A stretch of 10,563 nucleotides of DNA from the NCBI GenBank assembly GCA_964478545.1, contig CAYZIS010000057.1, forward strand, positions 1 through 10,563, read 5' to 3'. Positions 1-6,152 of the stretch are shown here, piece by piece; the first letter of the stretch is position 1, and each line of letters begins with the position of its first letter. A program made the translations under genes and the position numbers. The DNA comes from DQWO01 sp964478545 (GTDB lineage Bacteria > Desulfobacterota > Anaeroferrophillalia > Anaeroferrophillales > Anaeroferrophillaceae). Under the pieces are notes generated by a model. The model saw only the letters and a program-made list of their open reading frames with translations, had not been told where the DNA came from and made no database searches.

Positions 1-172
<172 letters not shown>

Positions 173-257
173 ATTATAATGATGCTCGTTTTATCTGTTG
201 ATGTAGATTTGTTTTAGTTCCGTTTTCATATGTGATTGTCTGGAAAATGCTAGGTTT

Positions 258-368
258 TTCTGGTGACTATAGCGAAGAGGAAACACCCGTACCCATCTCG
301 AACACGGAAGTTAAGGTCTTCTGCGCCGATGATACTGCGTAAGTGGGAAAGTAGGACGTTGCCAGGAA
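258..368 (+). rRNA. rrf: 5S ribosomal RNA
   Basis: This is a 5S rRNA of about 110 bases. It has the conserved core ACACCCGTACCCATCTCGAA (positions 285-304), followed by CACGGAAGTTAAG and the GTGGGAAAGTAGGACG segment. The ends close helix I: TCTGGTGAC at the 5' side pairs with GTTGCCAGGA at the 3' side. The ends are set from that pairing and are uncertain by two or three bases. The spacer from 23S (173-257) is AT-rich and shows no other gene. Confidence 0.95.
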
Positions 369-379
369 TTAAATATGGA

Positions 380-410
380 AAGGCCCCAGTGAAAGCTGGG
401 GCTTTTTTTT
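380..410 (+). terminator. Intrinsic terminator of the rRNA operon
   Basis: A GC-rich stem, GGCCCCAG (382-389) pairing with CTGGGGCT (396-403), encloses the loop TGAAAG and is followed by an unbroken run of eight T (403-410). It sits about 12 bases after the 5S rRNA, which is where an rRNA operon should end. Confidence 0.93.
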
Positions 411-439
411 GCTTGTAGGGATGACTTCTCGTAGTTTCT

Positions 440-468
440 TTGTGTGAAAATAGCTATTCTGTTATATT
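440..468 (+). promoter_or_regulatory. Candidate sigma-70 promoter for the radical SAM gene
   Basis: TTGTGT (440-445) and TATATT (463-468) are separated by 17 bases. The -10 box matches the consensus at 5 of 6 positions, while the -35 box matches only 3 of 6. The promoter lies between the rRNA terminator and the radical SAM gene, about 50 bases ahead of its start, where a promoter is needed because the terminator should isolate this gene from the rRNA operon. This is inferred from sequence only. Confidence 0.4.
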
Positions 469-519
469 TTTTCGCAGCAAAAACCCCTACTACGCACCGC
501 ATAGAGGAGCAGGAACACC

Positions 520-1413
520 ATGTCGTCGTTTGCCATCGATCAATTTGATTTTCCTCCTTATCGTCCACCTTCCGAAGCTTACAGTATGCTGCTGCGGGTT
601 AGCCGGGGTTGTCCATGGAACAAATGTGCTTTTTGTTCCATGTATAAGAAGTATCCCTTTGCCCGCAAGTCGGTTGAGGAAATTAAACGGGAAATTGATC
701 TGATGCCCCAGGTTTATGGTCGTGAGGCACGTGAGGTTTTTTTCGGTGATTCTAACAGTTTATTGTTGAATGCTGATGATCTGGTGGAAATTCTTCAGCA
801 TTTGTATGAAGTTTTTCCCGATCTTGAGCGGGTAACTTCCTATGCCCGGGCGAAGACCCTGATTAAAAAATCCCCGGAAGAGCTGCGGGAGATCCGGCAG
901 GCAGGTCTTACCCGCCTCCATATCGGTCTGGAAAGTGGTAACGACCAAGTGTTGAAAATGATCAACAAGGGTGCAACCGCTGCTGAAATGGTTGATGCCG
1001 GGTTGCGGACCAAGAATGCCGGTTTCGAATGTTCCATGTATGTTTTGCTGGGGATCGGTGGGATGAAATTGACGCTGGAGCATCGGCAGGGCACGATTGC
1101 GGTTTTGAACCAGATCGATCCTCACTTTATTAGGGTCAGGACTCTGACCCCGATCCCGAAAACTCCCATTGCCCAATGGATTGAGGACGGAACCTTTATT
1201 CCTGTTTCACCTCTGATCAGTGTTGAGGAAGAACTGGATATTGTCAGGGGGTTGTGGGTGACGTCCCGTTTTCTCAATGACCACGTTTCCAACGTGGTAC
1301 CTCTGGATGGGAAACTTCCGGAAGACCAGACGCAGATGATTGCCGCCCTGGAAGTTGCGGTGGCCTATTGCCGGGAGAACGAGGTTCACTACTCAGACTA
1401 TCGCGGGTTATAA
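520..1413 (+). CDS. Radical SAM protein with a CX4CX2C cluster motif
   Basis: A 297-residue protein of the radical SAM superfamily, probably cytoplasmic, which would use a [4Fe-4S] cluster to cleave S-adenosylmethionine. The cluster motif is C31-P-W-N-K-C36-A-F-C39, that is CX4CX2C rather than the usual CX3CX2C; this spacing is shared by a family of uncharacterised bacterial radical SAM proteins with a GCPWNxCxFC signature. Other radical SAM landmarks are VFFGDSN (73-79), HIGLESG (134-140) followed by the NKG of strand 4 (149-151), and LLGIGG (176-181). No B12-binding, SPASM or TRAM domain is present. The ATG at 520 has purine-rich GAGGAG and AGGA sequences at 504-514. The gene stands alone between the rRNA terminator and the convergent nadA, so context gives no substrate. 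The family call is firm; the reaction is unknown. Confidence 0.93.
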   Translation: MSSFAIDQFDFPPYRPPSEAYSMLLRVSRGCPWNKCAFCSMYKKYPFARKSVEEIKREIDLMPQVYGREAREVFFGDSNSLLLNADDLVEILQHLYEVFPDLERVTSYARAKTLIKKSPEELREIRQAGLTRLHIGLESGNDQVLKMINKGATAAEMVDAGLRTKNAGFECSMYVLLGIGGMKLTLEHRQGTIAVLNQIDPHFIRVRTLTPIPKTPIAQWIEDGTFIPVSPLISVEEELDIVRGLWVTSRFLNDHVSNVVPLDGKLPEDQTQMIAALEVAVAYCRENEVHYSDYRGL

Positions 1414-1458
1414 TTTCTTGTCTTTGATTGCATGAACCCTGACAGATCGTTGGTTCGG

Positions 1459-1477
1459 GAATTGCTCAATGCAATTC
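1459..1477. terminator. Small hairpin between convergent genes, possible weak terminator
   Basis: GAATTGC (1459-1465) and GCAATTC (1471-1477) form a perfect 7-bp stem with the loop TCAAT, directly beside the nadA stop codon and 45 bases after the radical SAM stop. It is AT-rich and has only a broken T-run on the + side (TTAATTT), so any termination would be weak. No better terminator is visible for either convergent gene. Confidence 0.35.
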
Positions 1478-2395
1478 TTAATTTCTTGGCACGGCCAGCA
1501 TGCGTTCCAGGGATTTTTTAGCTTTTCGGCTGGTTTCCGGATCAACTGAAATGATTGGCTTCATGGTTTGCAGCGATTGCTGAATATCAGCGAGGCTGAT
1601 CTTTTTCATATCCAGACAGATCATGGTTGTGATCACCGGATAGAATTGCCGGTCCGGATGGGTTTTTTTCAATGGATAAAGCATCCCCAATTCTGTGGCG
1701 ATGATGAACTCTTTTGCTGTCGAGTCGGTAACCGCAGTAAACATGCCACCGGTACTGCAGACCGCGTCAGCCAGTTTGGTGACTTCCGGGCGACACTCGG
1801 GGTGGACAATGACTTTTGCCTGGGGATGGTTTTTTTTCGCTGCCAGAATATCTGCCGTCCGGATGGCATCATGGGTGGGACAGTATCCATCCCAGAGGAT
1901 GATCTCCCTGCCTGTTTGTTGTTGGACATAGGTTCCCAGGTTCCGATCCGGGACGAAAAGAATCTCCCGCTCTTTGGCAATGCTGTTGACTACATTGACG
2001 GCATTGCCAGAGGTGCAGCAGATGTCACTTTCAGCTTTCACCTCGGCTGATGAATTAACGTAGGTGACGACCACCGCATGAGGGTGCCGTTGTTTGGCTG
2101 CCTTTACCTGTTCAGCGGTGGCCATATCTGCAAGGCCGCAGCCGCATTCAAGGCGTGGTAGAATAACCTTTTTATCCGGGGAGAGAATGGCAGCGCTTTC
2201 AGCCATGAACTGGACGCCGCAAAAAATAATTACCTGAGCATCCGTTTCAGCCGCCTGGATACTTAAGCCTAGGGAGTCACCAGTGATGTCAGCAATATCC
2301 TGGATCTCAGGAGGTTCATAATTATGGGCCAGGATAACCGCATGAGATTTTTCCTTCAACTGTTGTATCTCTTCAACCAGTGATTCTGTCTTCAT
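1478..2395 (-). CDS. nadA: Quinolinate synthase NadA
   Basis: A 305-residue quinolinate synthase, the [4Fe-4S] enzyme that condenses iminoaspartate with dihydroxyacetone phosphate to give quinolinate in de novo NAD synthesis. Family motifs run in order: AHNYEPPEIQDIAD (23-36), GDSLGLS (39-45), FCGVQFMAESA (58-68), a GCGLADM block (85-91), DRNLG (150-154), GYCPTH (170-175), HPEC (198-201), STGGM (214-218) and MICLDMKKISL (258-268). C86, C172 and C260 match the cluster ligands of known NadA proteins in spacing (86 and 88 residues apart). The ATG at 2395 was chosen because AAGGA lies 9 bases upstream and the protein then has the family length; an in-frame ATG at 2485 would overlap the end of proC and add 30 unrelated residues. 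It is the last gene of the operon, 40 bases after proC. nadB and nadC are not in the window. Confidence 0.96.
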   Translation of the reverse strand: MKTESLVEEIQQLKEKSHAVILAHNYEPPEIQDIADITGDSLGLSIQAAETDAQVIIFCGVQFMAESAAILSPDKKVILPRLECGCGLADMATAEQVKAAKQRHPHAVVVTYVNSSAEVKAESDICCTSGNAVNVVNSIAKEREILFVPDRNLGTYVQQQTGREIILWDGYCPTHDAIRTADILAAKKNHPQAKVIVHPECRPEVTKLADAVCSTGGMFTAVTDSTAKEFIIATELGMLYPLKKTHPDRQFYPVITTMICLDMKKISLADIQQSLQTMKPIISVDPETSRKAKKSLERMLAVPRN

Positions 2396-2435
2396 GATGT
2401 GTATTCCTTCGTGGATTTTTTCGAAAACATTGTTC

Positions 2436-3260
2436 CTATTTCCCTGCTTTTCCCAATTCCCGTGAGCGGTCACAGGCAGCTTCAACTGCCTGGAAAAAGG
2501 CTGTTCTCACTCCCTCTTTTTCCAGTGCCGCCAGGCCGGCGATGGTGGTGCCTCCCGGAGAGGTAACCATGTCCTTCAGGACCATTGGTTGCAGGCCGGT
2601 ATCCTGTAGTAGTGCACAGGAGCCAGTGAATGTTTCGATAACCAGGGTTCGGGCAATATCCCGGGGTAAACCCTGGTTGACAGCGGCATCAATCATGGCT
2701 TCGATGACCAGAAAAGCATAGGCTGGACCGCTGCCGGAAACTGCGGTGACCGCATCCATGAGCGCCTCGTTTACCTCCACGATCTTGCCGACCCGTGCGA
2801 ATATGGTGGAGGCCAGCTCCATATGTTTATGAGTTGCCAGATTGCCTGGAGCCAGGGCGGACATTCCTTTCTGGACCAGTGCCGGGGTGTTCGGCATGAT
2901 GCGGATAGCCGGAATCCGTTTGCCCGTGGCATCTTCTAGAGTTTTTAAAGGTATACCAGCCGCGATTGAGAGCAGCAGTTGTTCCGGTTTGAGGTTGTCG
3001 GCGATTTCTGCCAGGACTTTTCCGATTACCTGGGGTTTGACCGCCAGCAGAATGATGTCAACCTGCTTAACCAGCTCATTGTTGTTGCCGGCGATGGATA
3101 TCCGGCCAGGGAACTGTTCCTGGACCTGCTGGCGATTAAAATCAGCCACATCATAGGCGTAGATTTCCGGTCGATCATCATTGGTCAACAGGCCTTTGAT
3201 AATCGCCTGCCCCATGTTTCCGGTTCCAATAATCCCAAGTTTTAGCGTTGAGAGTTCCAT
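2436..3260 (-). CDS. proC: Pyrroline-5-carboxylate reductase ProC
   Basis: A 274-residue pyrroline-5-carboxylate reductase, which performs the last step of proline synthesis: NAD(P)H-dependent reduction of pyrroline-5-carboxylate. The N-terminal Rossmann fold carries GTGNMG (12-17) and LAVKPQ (72-77). The SIAAGIPL (98-105) and RIMPNTPA (120-127) blocks follow, then the C-terminal dimerisation and substrate domain with SGSGPAY (175-181) and TSPGGTT (233-239), the classic ProC signature. The length is normal for the family (about 260-280). The start at 3260 is well supported: AAGGAG lies 6 bases ahead of the ATG, inside the end of the preceding gene, whose stop is only 3 bases away. That spacing suggests translational coupling with the upstream gene. 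Confidence 0.97.
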   Translation of the reverse strand: MELSTLKLGIIGTGNMGQAIIKGLLTNDDRPEIYAYDVADFNRQQVQEQFPGRISIAGNNNELVKQVDIILLAVKPQVIGKVLAEIADNLKPEQLLLSIAAGIPLKTLEDATGKRIPAIRIMPNTPALVQKGMSALAPGNLATHKHMELASTIFARVGKIVEVNEALMDAVTAVSGSGPAYAFLVIEAMIDAAVNQGLPRDIARTLVIETFTGSCALLQDTGLQPMVLKDMVTSPGGTTIAGLAALEKEGVRTAFFQAVEAACDRSRELGKAGK

Positions 3261-3263
3261 CCT

Positions 3264-4214
3264 TTACTCCTTGTCGGTGGATTGAGTAAGGTGGGCCAGA
3301 ATGCCGGCGATCAGCAGGGGAAGAATTATTTCGTGCTGCCCGGTGAGATAATATCCCTTTCCACTTTCCATTGTTGGCCTTTTTACCACGTTTTCCATCA
3401 CCCGGTATTGGCGGATAAAATCAATGGCGACTGTGGTCAGTCCGTTTACCTGGTGGCCAAGATTATGGACCAGAGATAGGGCCTTGAGAAAAACTTCCGG
3501 CAGGATAACCGCCGATCCCACATTGAAATAGACTCCCTGATCCAGTCTTGCCACCAGCTCACAGAAACTTCTGAAATCCTTCATTGACGTGGCACCGATG
3601 GCAGCACCATCAGCGTCAGGATGCATGTGGATGATATCGGTCCCGATGGCCACATGGACCGTGAGCGGGATCTTGTGTTGATAACAGGCAGCGACAATAC
3701 TTTTGTCTCGGTGGGGCAATCTCTCGTGATTAATGAAATGGCCGATGGCATATCCCAGTCCCCAGCCATTTGTAGCCCCTCTTTTAATGGCTTGATTAAG
3801 GTATTGTCCGGTTTCCCGGGCCATGCCGAAATTACCAGTTCCCAGTACTTCACTGACATCTTCCGAGGTTTTGCCGGCATAAGCAATTTCAAAATCATGA
3901 ATGATCCCAGCCCCATTCATGGCAATACCCTGGATAATCCGGCGCTCCAGGAGGGGGATCAGCGCTGGCGCCAGGCCAACTTTGATCACATGGGCACCCA
4001 TGGCCAGCAGAATCAGGTGGCCGGATTCAAAAGTCCGGCACACCGTGTTGATGATTTTTTTGATATCCTGACCACCCAGGATGTTCGGCAGCTTGTCAAT
4101 AAATTCGCCGATGTTCTCTTTACCCGTGAATGGTTGGGAAAAATTGGCCAGTTCAACTTTGCTGGGTCGATCCAACAGGGAATAAGTAGACAGGTTTTGC
4201 CAGTTGAGAGTCAT
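3264..4214 (-). CDS. Conserved protein resembling deoxyhypusine synthase; function unknown
   Basis: A soluble protein of 316 residues with no signal peptide or membrane segment. I do not recognise a named bacterial family with certainty. From memory its order of motifs resembles deoxyhypusine synthase (NAD-dependent, spermidine-using): a glycine-rich turn with GLAPALIPLLERRII (80-94), MNGAGIIHDFE (99-109) where the synthase has TTAGGVEEDL, KIPLTVHVAIGTDIIHMHP (181-199) where it has IPVFSPALTDGSLGDM, NVGSAVILPEVFLKA (231-245) where it has ILGGGVVKHH, and EIILPLLIAGIL (295-306) near the C-terminus. K278 (in NVVKRP) or K286 (in SGKGY) could take the place of the catalytic lysine. The ATG at 4214 was chosen because AGGA lies 8 bases upstream; an upstream TTG at 4283 would run into gmhA, and ATGs at 4232 and 4223 have poorer ribosome sites. 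It sits 37 bases after gmhA and 3 before proC. The gene is certain; the fold assignment is tentative. Confidence 0.85.
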   Translation of the reverse strand: MTLNWQNLSTYSLLDRPSKVELANFSQPFTGKENIGEFIDKLPNILGGQDIKKIINTVCRTFESGHLILLAMGAHVIKVGLAPALIPLLERRIIQGIAMNGAGIIHDFEIAYAGKTSEDVSEVLGTGNFGMARETGQYLNQAIKRGATNGWGLGYAIGHFINHERLPHRDKSIVAACYQHKIPLTVHVAIGTDIIHMHPDADGAAIGATSMKDFRSFCELVARLDQGVYFNVGSAVILPEVFLKALSLVHNLGHQVNGLTTVAIDFIRQYRVMENVVKRPTMESGKGYYLTGQHEIILPLLIAGILAHLTQSTDKE

Positions 4215-4251
4215 GGAATCCATCCTGTACATAGTTGACGAAGAATATGGT

Positions 4252-4833
4252 TCAGCATCTTCTGGTACATACTTCTTGTTCAACCTGCTCGCACAAGATG
4301 TGCCCCAGAAGCAGATGTATTTCCTGGATTCTGGGAGTGTCGTTGCTCCTGACCGTCAGGGGGAAATCACAGTGGTCTTTACACTTGCCGCCATTGTTGC
4401 CCAGAAATCCAGCGGTAATCAATCCAGCTTTTTTGGCGTATTGTAATGCCAGGGAAACATTTTCTGATGTGCCGCTGGTGCTAAGGCCGATGGCCACATC
4501 ACCTGGTTTACCCAAGGCTTGCAGTTGCCGGCGGAAAATATCTCGAAAGTCAAAATCATTGGCGATGGATGTCAATATGGAAGAATCGCAGGTCAGGGCA
4601 ATGGCGGCCAGAGGCTCACGGTTGAAAAGAAACCGGTTGACCAGCTCTGCTGCCAGATGTTGGGCTTGGGAGGCACTGCCGCCGTTCCCGAAGAAAAAAA
4701 TAGTCTGCCCCTGTTCAAGTGCCTGGCTGCAGGTGTTTATCAATTGATCAAGGAGTGAGGCATGTTCCTTGAAAAAATATTCTGCCAGGGTTTTGTAATC
4801 ATCCAGTAGTCGGGGGATATCTTTTAGTTCCAT
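4252..4833 (-). CDS. gmhA: Phosphoheptose isomerase (SIS-domain, GmhA type)
   Basis: A 193-residue sugar isomerase (SIS) domain protein of the GmhA family, which converts sedoheptulose 7-phosphate to D-glycero-D-manno-heptose 7-phosphate, the first step towards ADP-heptose for the LPS inner core. Visible motifs are FFFGNGGSASQAQHLAAEL (46-64), with H59 and E63 at the positions of the E. coli zinc ligands, and LSTSGTSENV (117-126) for phosphate binding. RIQEIHLLLGHILCEQVE (168-185) supplies Q170 and H178, which match Q172 and H180 of E. coli. The length matches the family. The ATG at 4833 has AGGT 6 bases upstream. It is the first gene of the minus-strand operon behind the promoter at 4972-5000. 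The other heptose genes (hldE, gmhB, heptosyltransferases) are not nearby. A different SIS-domain phosphosugar isomerase is the main alternative. Confidence 0.92.
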   Translation of the reverse strand: MELKDIPRLLDDYKTLAEYFFKEHASLLDQLINTCSQALEQGQTIFFFGNGGSASQAQHLAAELVNRFLFNREPLAAIALTCDSSILTSIANDFDFRDIFRRQLQALGKPGDVAIGLSTSGTSENVSLALQYAKKAGLITAGFLGNNGGKCKDHCDFPLTVRSNDTPRIQEIHLLLGHILCEQVEQEVCTRRC

Positions 4834-4936
4834 GATTGTACCTGATAACTGCTGGATATGTCTGTCGCAGTTAGGTAAGGTTATTCTGTTTTTGCCAGGT
4901 ATTTTTCCCGAATGTTGATGGCTGATTGCTGAAAGT

Positions 4937-4969
4937 GTTGATCAGGAAAATACTAGTTTTCAGATCAAC
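4937..4969. promoter_or_regulatory. 33-base operator-like palindrome at the gmhA promoter
   Basis: GTTGATC (4937-4943) and GATCAAC (4963-4969) are perfect inverted 7-mers. Between them the sequence continues nearly symmetrically around C4953 (GGAAAA against TTTTC, with a central TACTAGT), so most of the 16 position pairs are complementary. It begins three bases downstream of the candidate -10 box and covers the expected transcription start of the gmhA operon. That is a typical place for a repressor site; a 5' leader hairpin is the alternative. The binding factor is unknown. Confidence 0.5.
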
Positions 4970-4971
4970 CT

Positions 4972-5000
4972 AATTTAACAAATCACTTCTGTAATTGCAA
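4972..5000 (-). promoter_or_regulatory. Candidate promoter of the gmhA-proC-nadA operon
   Basis: Read on the minus strand, TTGCAA (5000-4995) and TAAATT (4977-4972) are 17 bases apart, each with 4 of 6 consensus bases. The start would fall near 4965, giving a leader of about 130 bases before gmhA. The -35 box lies only 6 bases from the end of the palindromic element at 5007. Apart from the operator-like palindrome and this promoter, nothing else was seen in 4834-5006. Confidence 0.45.
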
Positions 5001-5006
5001 GTTATT

Positions 5007-5269
5007 CAAAGGCTTTTTGGAATTCCGATATAAGGGAACTTTTGCAGGATGTCCAATTGAAGTTACTTCCGGTGCGACATCGTGAGATACCGTTGTTTTT
5101 TCCGGCGAATGGAGCGCAGAAATTGACCTGTCTGAGCCCGAAAGGGCGAGTTTGGCAATTTCAGCGTAATGAGTCGTTGAAAAAACAGGTAATCGAGCGC
5201 AAAAAAGCGCCTGAAGTAACTTCAGTTGACAAAATATAGGTCCTTATATCGGAATTCCAGAAGGCTTTG
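5007..5269. repeat. 263-base imperfect palindrome, MITE-like element
   Basis: The two ends are inverted copies. CAAAGGCTTTTTGG (5007-5020) matches the reverse complement of CCAGAAGGCTTTG (5257-5269) with one gap, and next to it GGAATTCCGATATAAGG (5019-5035) is a perfect 17-base inverted match to 5242-5258. The symmetry continues inward: GAAGTTACTTC (5059-5069) against GAAGTAACTTC (5213-5223), and a GTTTTTTC...GAAATTG stretch on the left (about 5094-5125) against its counterpart near 5154-5188. The apex is GCCC-GAAA-GGGC (5136-5147), a GNRA-capped stem. A small GCGC-A6-GCGC hairpin (5197-5210) sits in the right arm only. It contains no credible gene and no clear target duplication was found. 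It lies 22 bases after the mqnA stop and just upstream of the gmhA promoter. A non-autonomous mobile element is most likely; a terminator or structured RNA role is possible. Confidence 0.75.
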
Positions 5270-5291
5270 TCAGTTGGTGGAAAATAGGGAT

Positions 5292-6149
5292 TCAGCTTGT
5301 GGCTGGTTTTCCGGGGCGAAAAAAATTCAGAGTCGGAACCTTTTTCAGTAAGCCAAGTTGGTGGGCCAGAGTATAAAAAAGGATCAGTCCTCGCTCTTCC
5401 TGAATATCGAGTGCATAGGAAATTGCTTCCTGCCAGTAGTGCAGGATTGCCTCTGCCGGGATCTCCGGGTACTTTTGGCTGGCGGTAGTGAGCAGGGAAG
5501 GAAGATGATCCGGTAAAACTTTCTTAATGCGATATAATTGAGTAGAGAGTTCGTTGATGCGGTTCAGCTTTTCATCTTCCAGCTCTTTTCTGCCAATCCA
5601 CAGGGCGTAGACAAACGGCAGGTTGGTAAACCGGTACCAGAGACTCCCCAGATCATAAACCCGGTAGCCGGGAGGCGTTTGATGGAATACTTTAAGTGCC
5701 TGGTCCCCAATGAGCAAGGCTGTTTCCGGCAGCGTGTTATCCCCATTGAATTCTGCCGTAATGAAATGGATTGCCCGACGGTCCAACTGGTAAAAGTGAA
5801 AAAGAATGATTTTCAGCAGATAGATGGAGGTTAATGATTGGGAGGTTAAGGCGATGGTGGTGTTCGTCAGGCTCTCAATGGGATTTTTGCTCAGCAGCAG
5901 GACGCTGCGAACCTCTCTCACTGAGGCAATTGATATCCTGGGTAGAATGAAATAATGCTCAGGTCTCAGGGCATATTCTATCGAGGAGGAAGGACTGATA
6001 TCAACGCGGTTGCTGGCCAGCATCTGGTTCAACTGGGCTGGATTGCCCTGAATATACCGATAGCCGTTTGCCGGAGATTCTTTCTTGAGTAGAGAAAATA
6101 ATGGCAGGCAGTTGAGAAAGTTGATTTCACCTATCGACAGGAAAGACAT
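5292..6149 (-). CDS. mqnA: Chorismate dehydratase MqnA (futalosine pathway)
   Basis: A 285-residue MqnA-type protein with a periplasmic-binding-protein fold but no signal peptide. It should act in the cytosol, dehydrating chorismate to 3-enolpyruvylbenzoate, the first step of menaquinone synthesis by the futalosine route. Family features are the N-terminal IGEINFLNCLPLF (6-18), the VDISPSSSIEYA block (49-60), a QSLTSIYLLKIIL segment (104-116), IGDQAL (147-152) and YDLGSLWYRFTNLPFVYALW (165-184), which corresponds to the family's YDLGxxWxxxTGLPFVFAxW. Length is normal. The ATG at 6149 has AGGAG about 10 bases upstream, lying in the last codons of pcnB, whose stop is 3 bases away, so the two are probably translationally coupled. 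MqnB, C, D and E are not in the window. MqnD is the closest paralogue but has a different signature. Confidence 0.93.
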   Translation of the reverse strand: MSFLSIGEINFLNCLPLFSLLKKESPANGYRYIQGNPAQLNQMLASNRVDISPSSSIEYALRPEHYFILPRISIASVREVRSVLLLSKNPIESLTNTTIALTSQSLTSIYLLKIILFHFYQLDRRAIHFITAEFNGDNTLPETALLIGDQALKVFHQTPPGYRVYDLGSLWYRFTNLPFVYALWIGRKELEDEKLNRINELSTQLYRIKKVLPDHLPSLLTTASQKYPEIPAEAILHYWQEAISYALDIQEERGLILFYTLAHQLGLLKKVPTLNFFRPGKPATS

Positions 6150-6152
6150 TTT

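Noticed and set aside
311..703. Short frames over the 5S rRNA, its terminator and the start of the radical SAM gene.
   Set aside because: They overlap a structural RNA or an out-of-frame part of a well-supported gene.
2396..2485. An in-frame upstream ATG at 2485 would lengthen NadA by 30 residues.
   Set aside because: It overlaps the end of proC, adds residues unlike any NadA N-terminus, and the ATG at 2395 has a better ribosome site and gives the family length.
4215..4283. A TTG start at 4283 for the deoxyhypusine-synthase-like gene.
   Set aside because: It would overlap the gmhA coding end; the added residues look like low-complexity read-through and the ATG at 4214 has a properly spaced AGGA.
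5042..5239. A 65-residue open frame on the + strand inside the palindromic element.
   Set aside because: It follows the two arms of the inverted repeat, has no ribosome site and shows no domain; it is a by-product of the palindrome.
4973..5269. An integron attC site, suggested by a GTTAAAT-like core next to a long palindrome.
   Set aside because: The core lies outside the palindrome, the paired simple sites of attC are missing, and no integrase or gene cassette is present.
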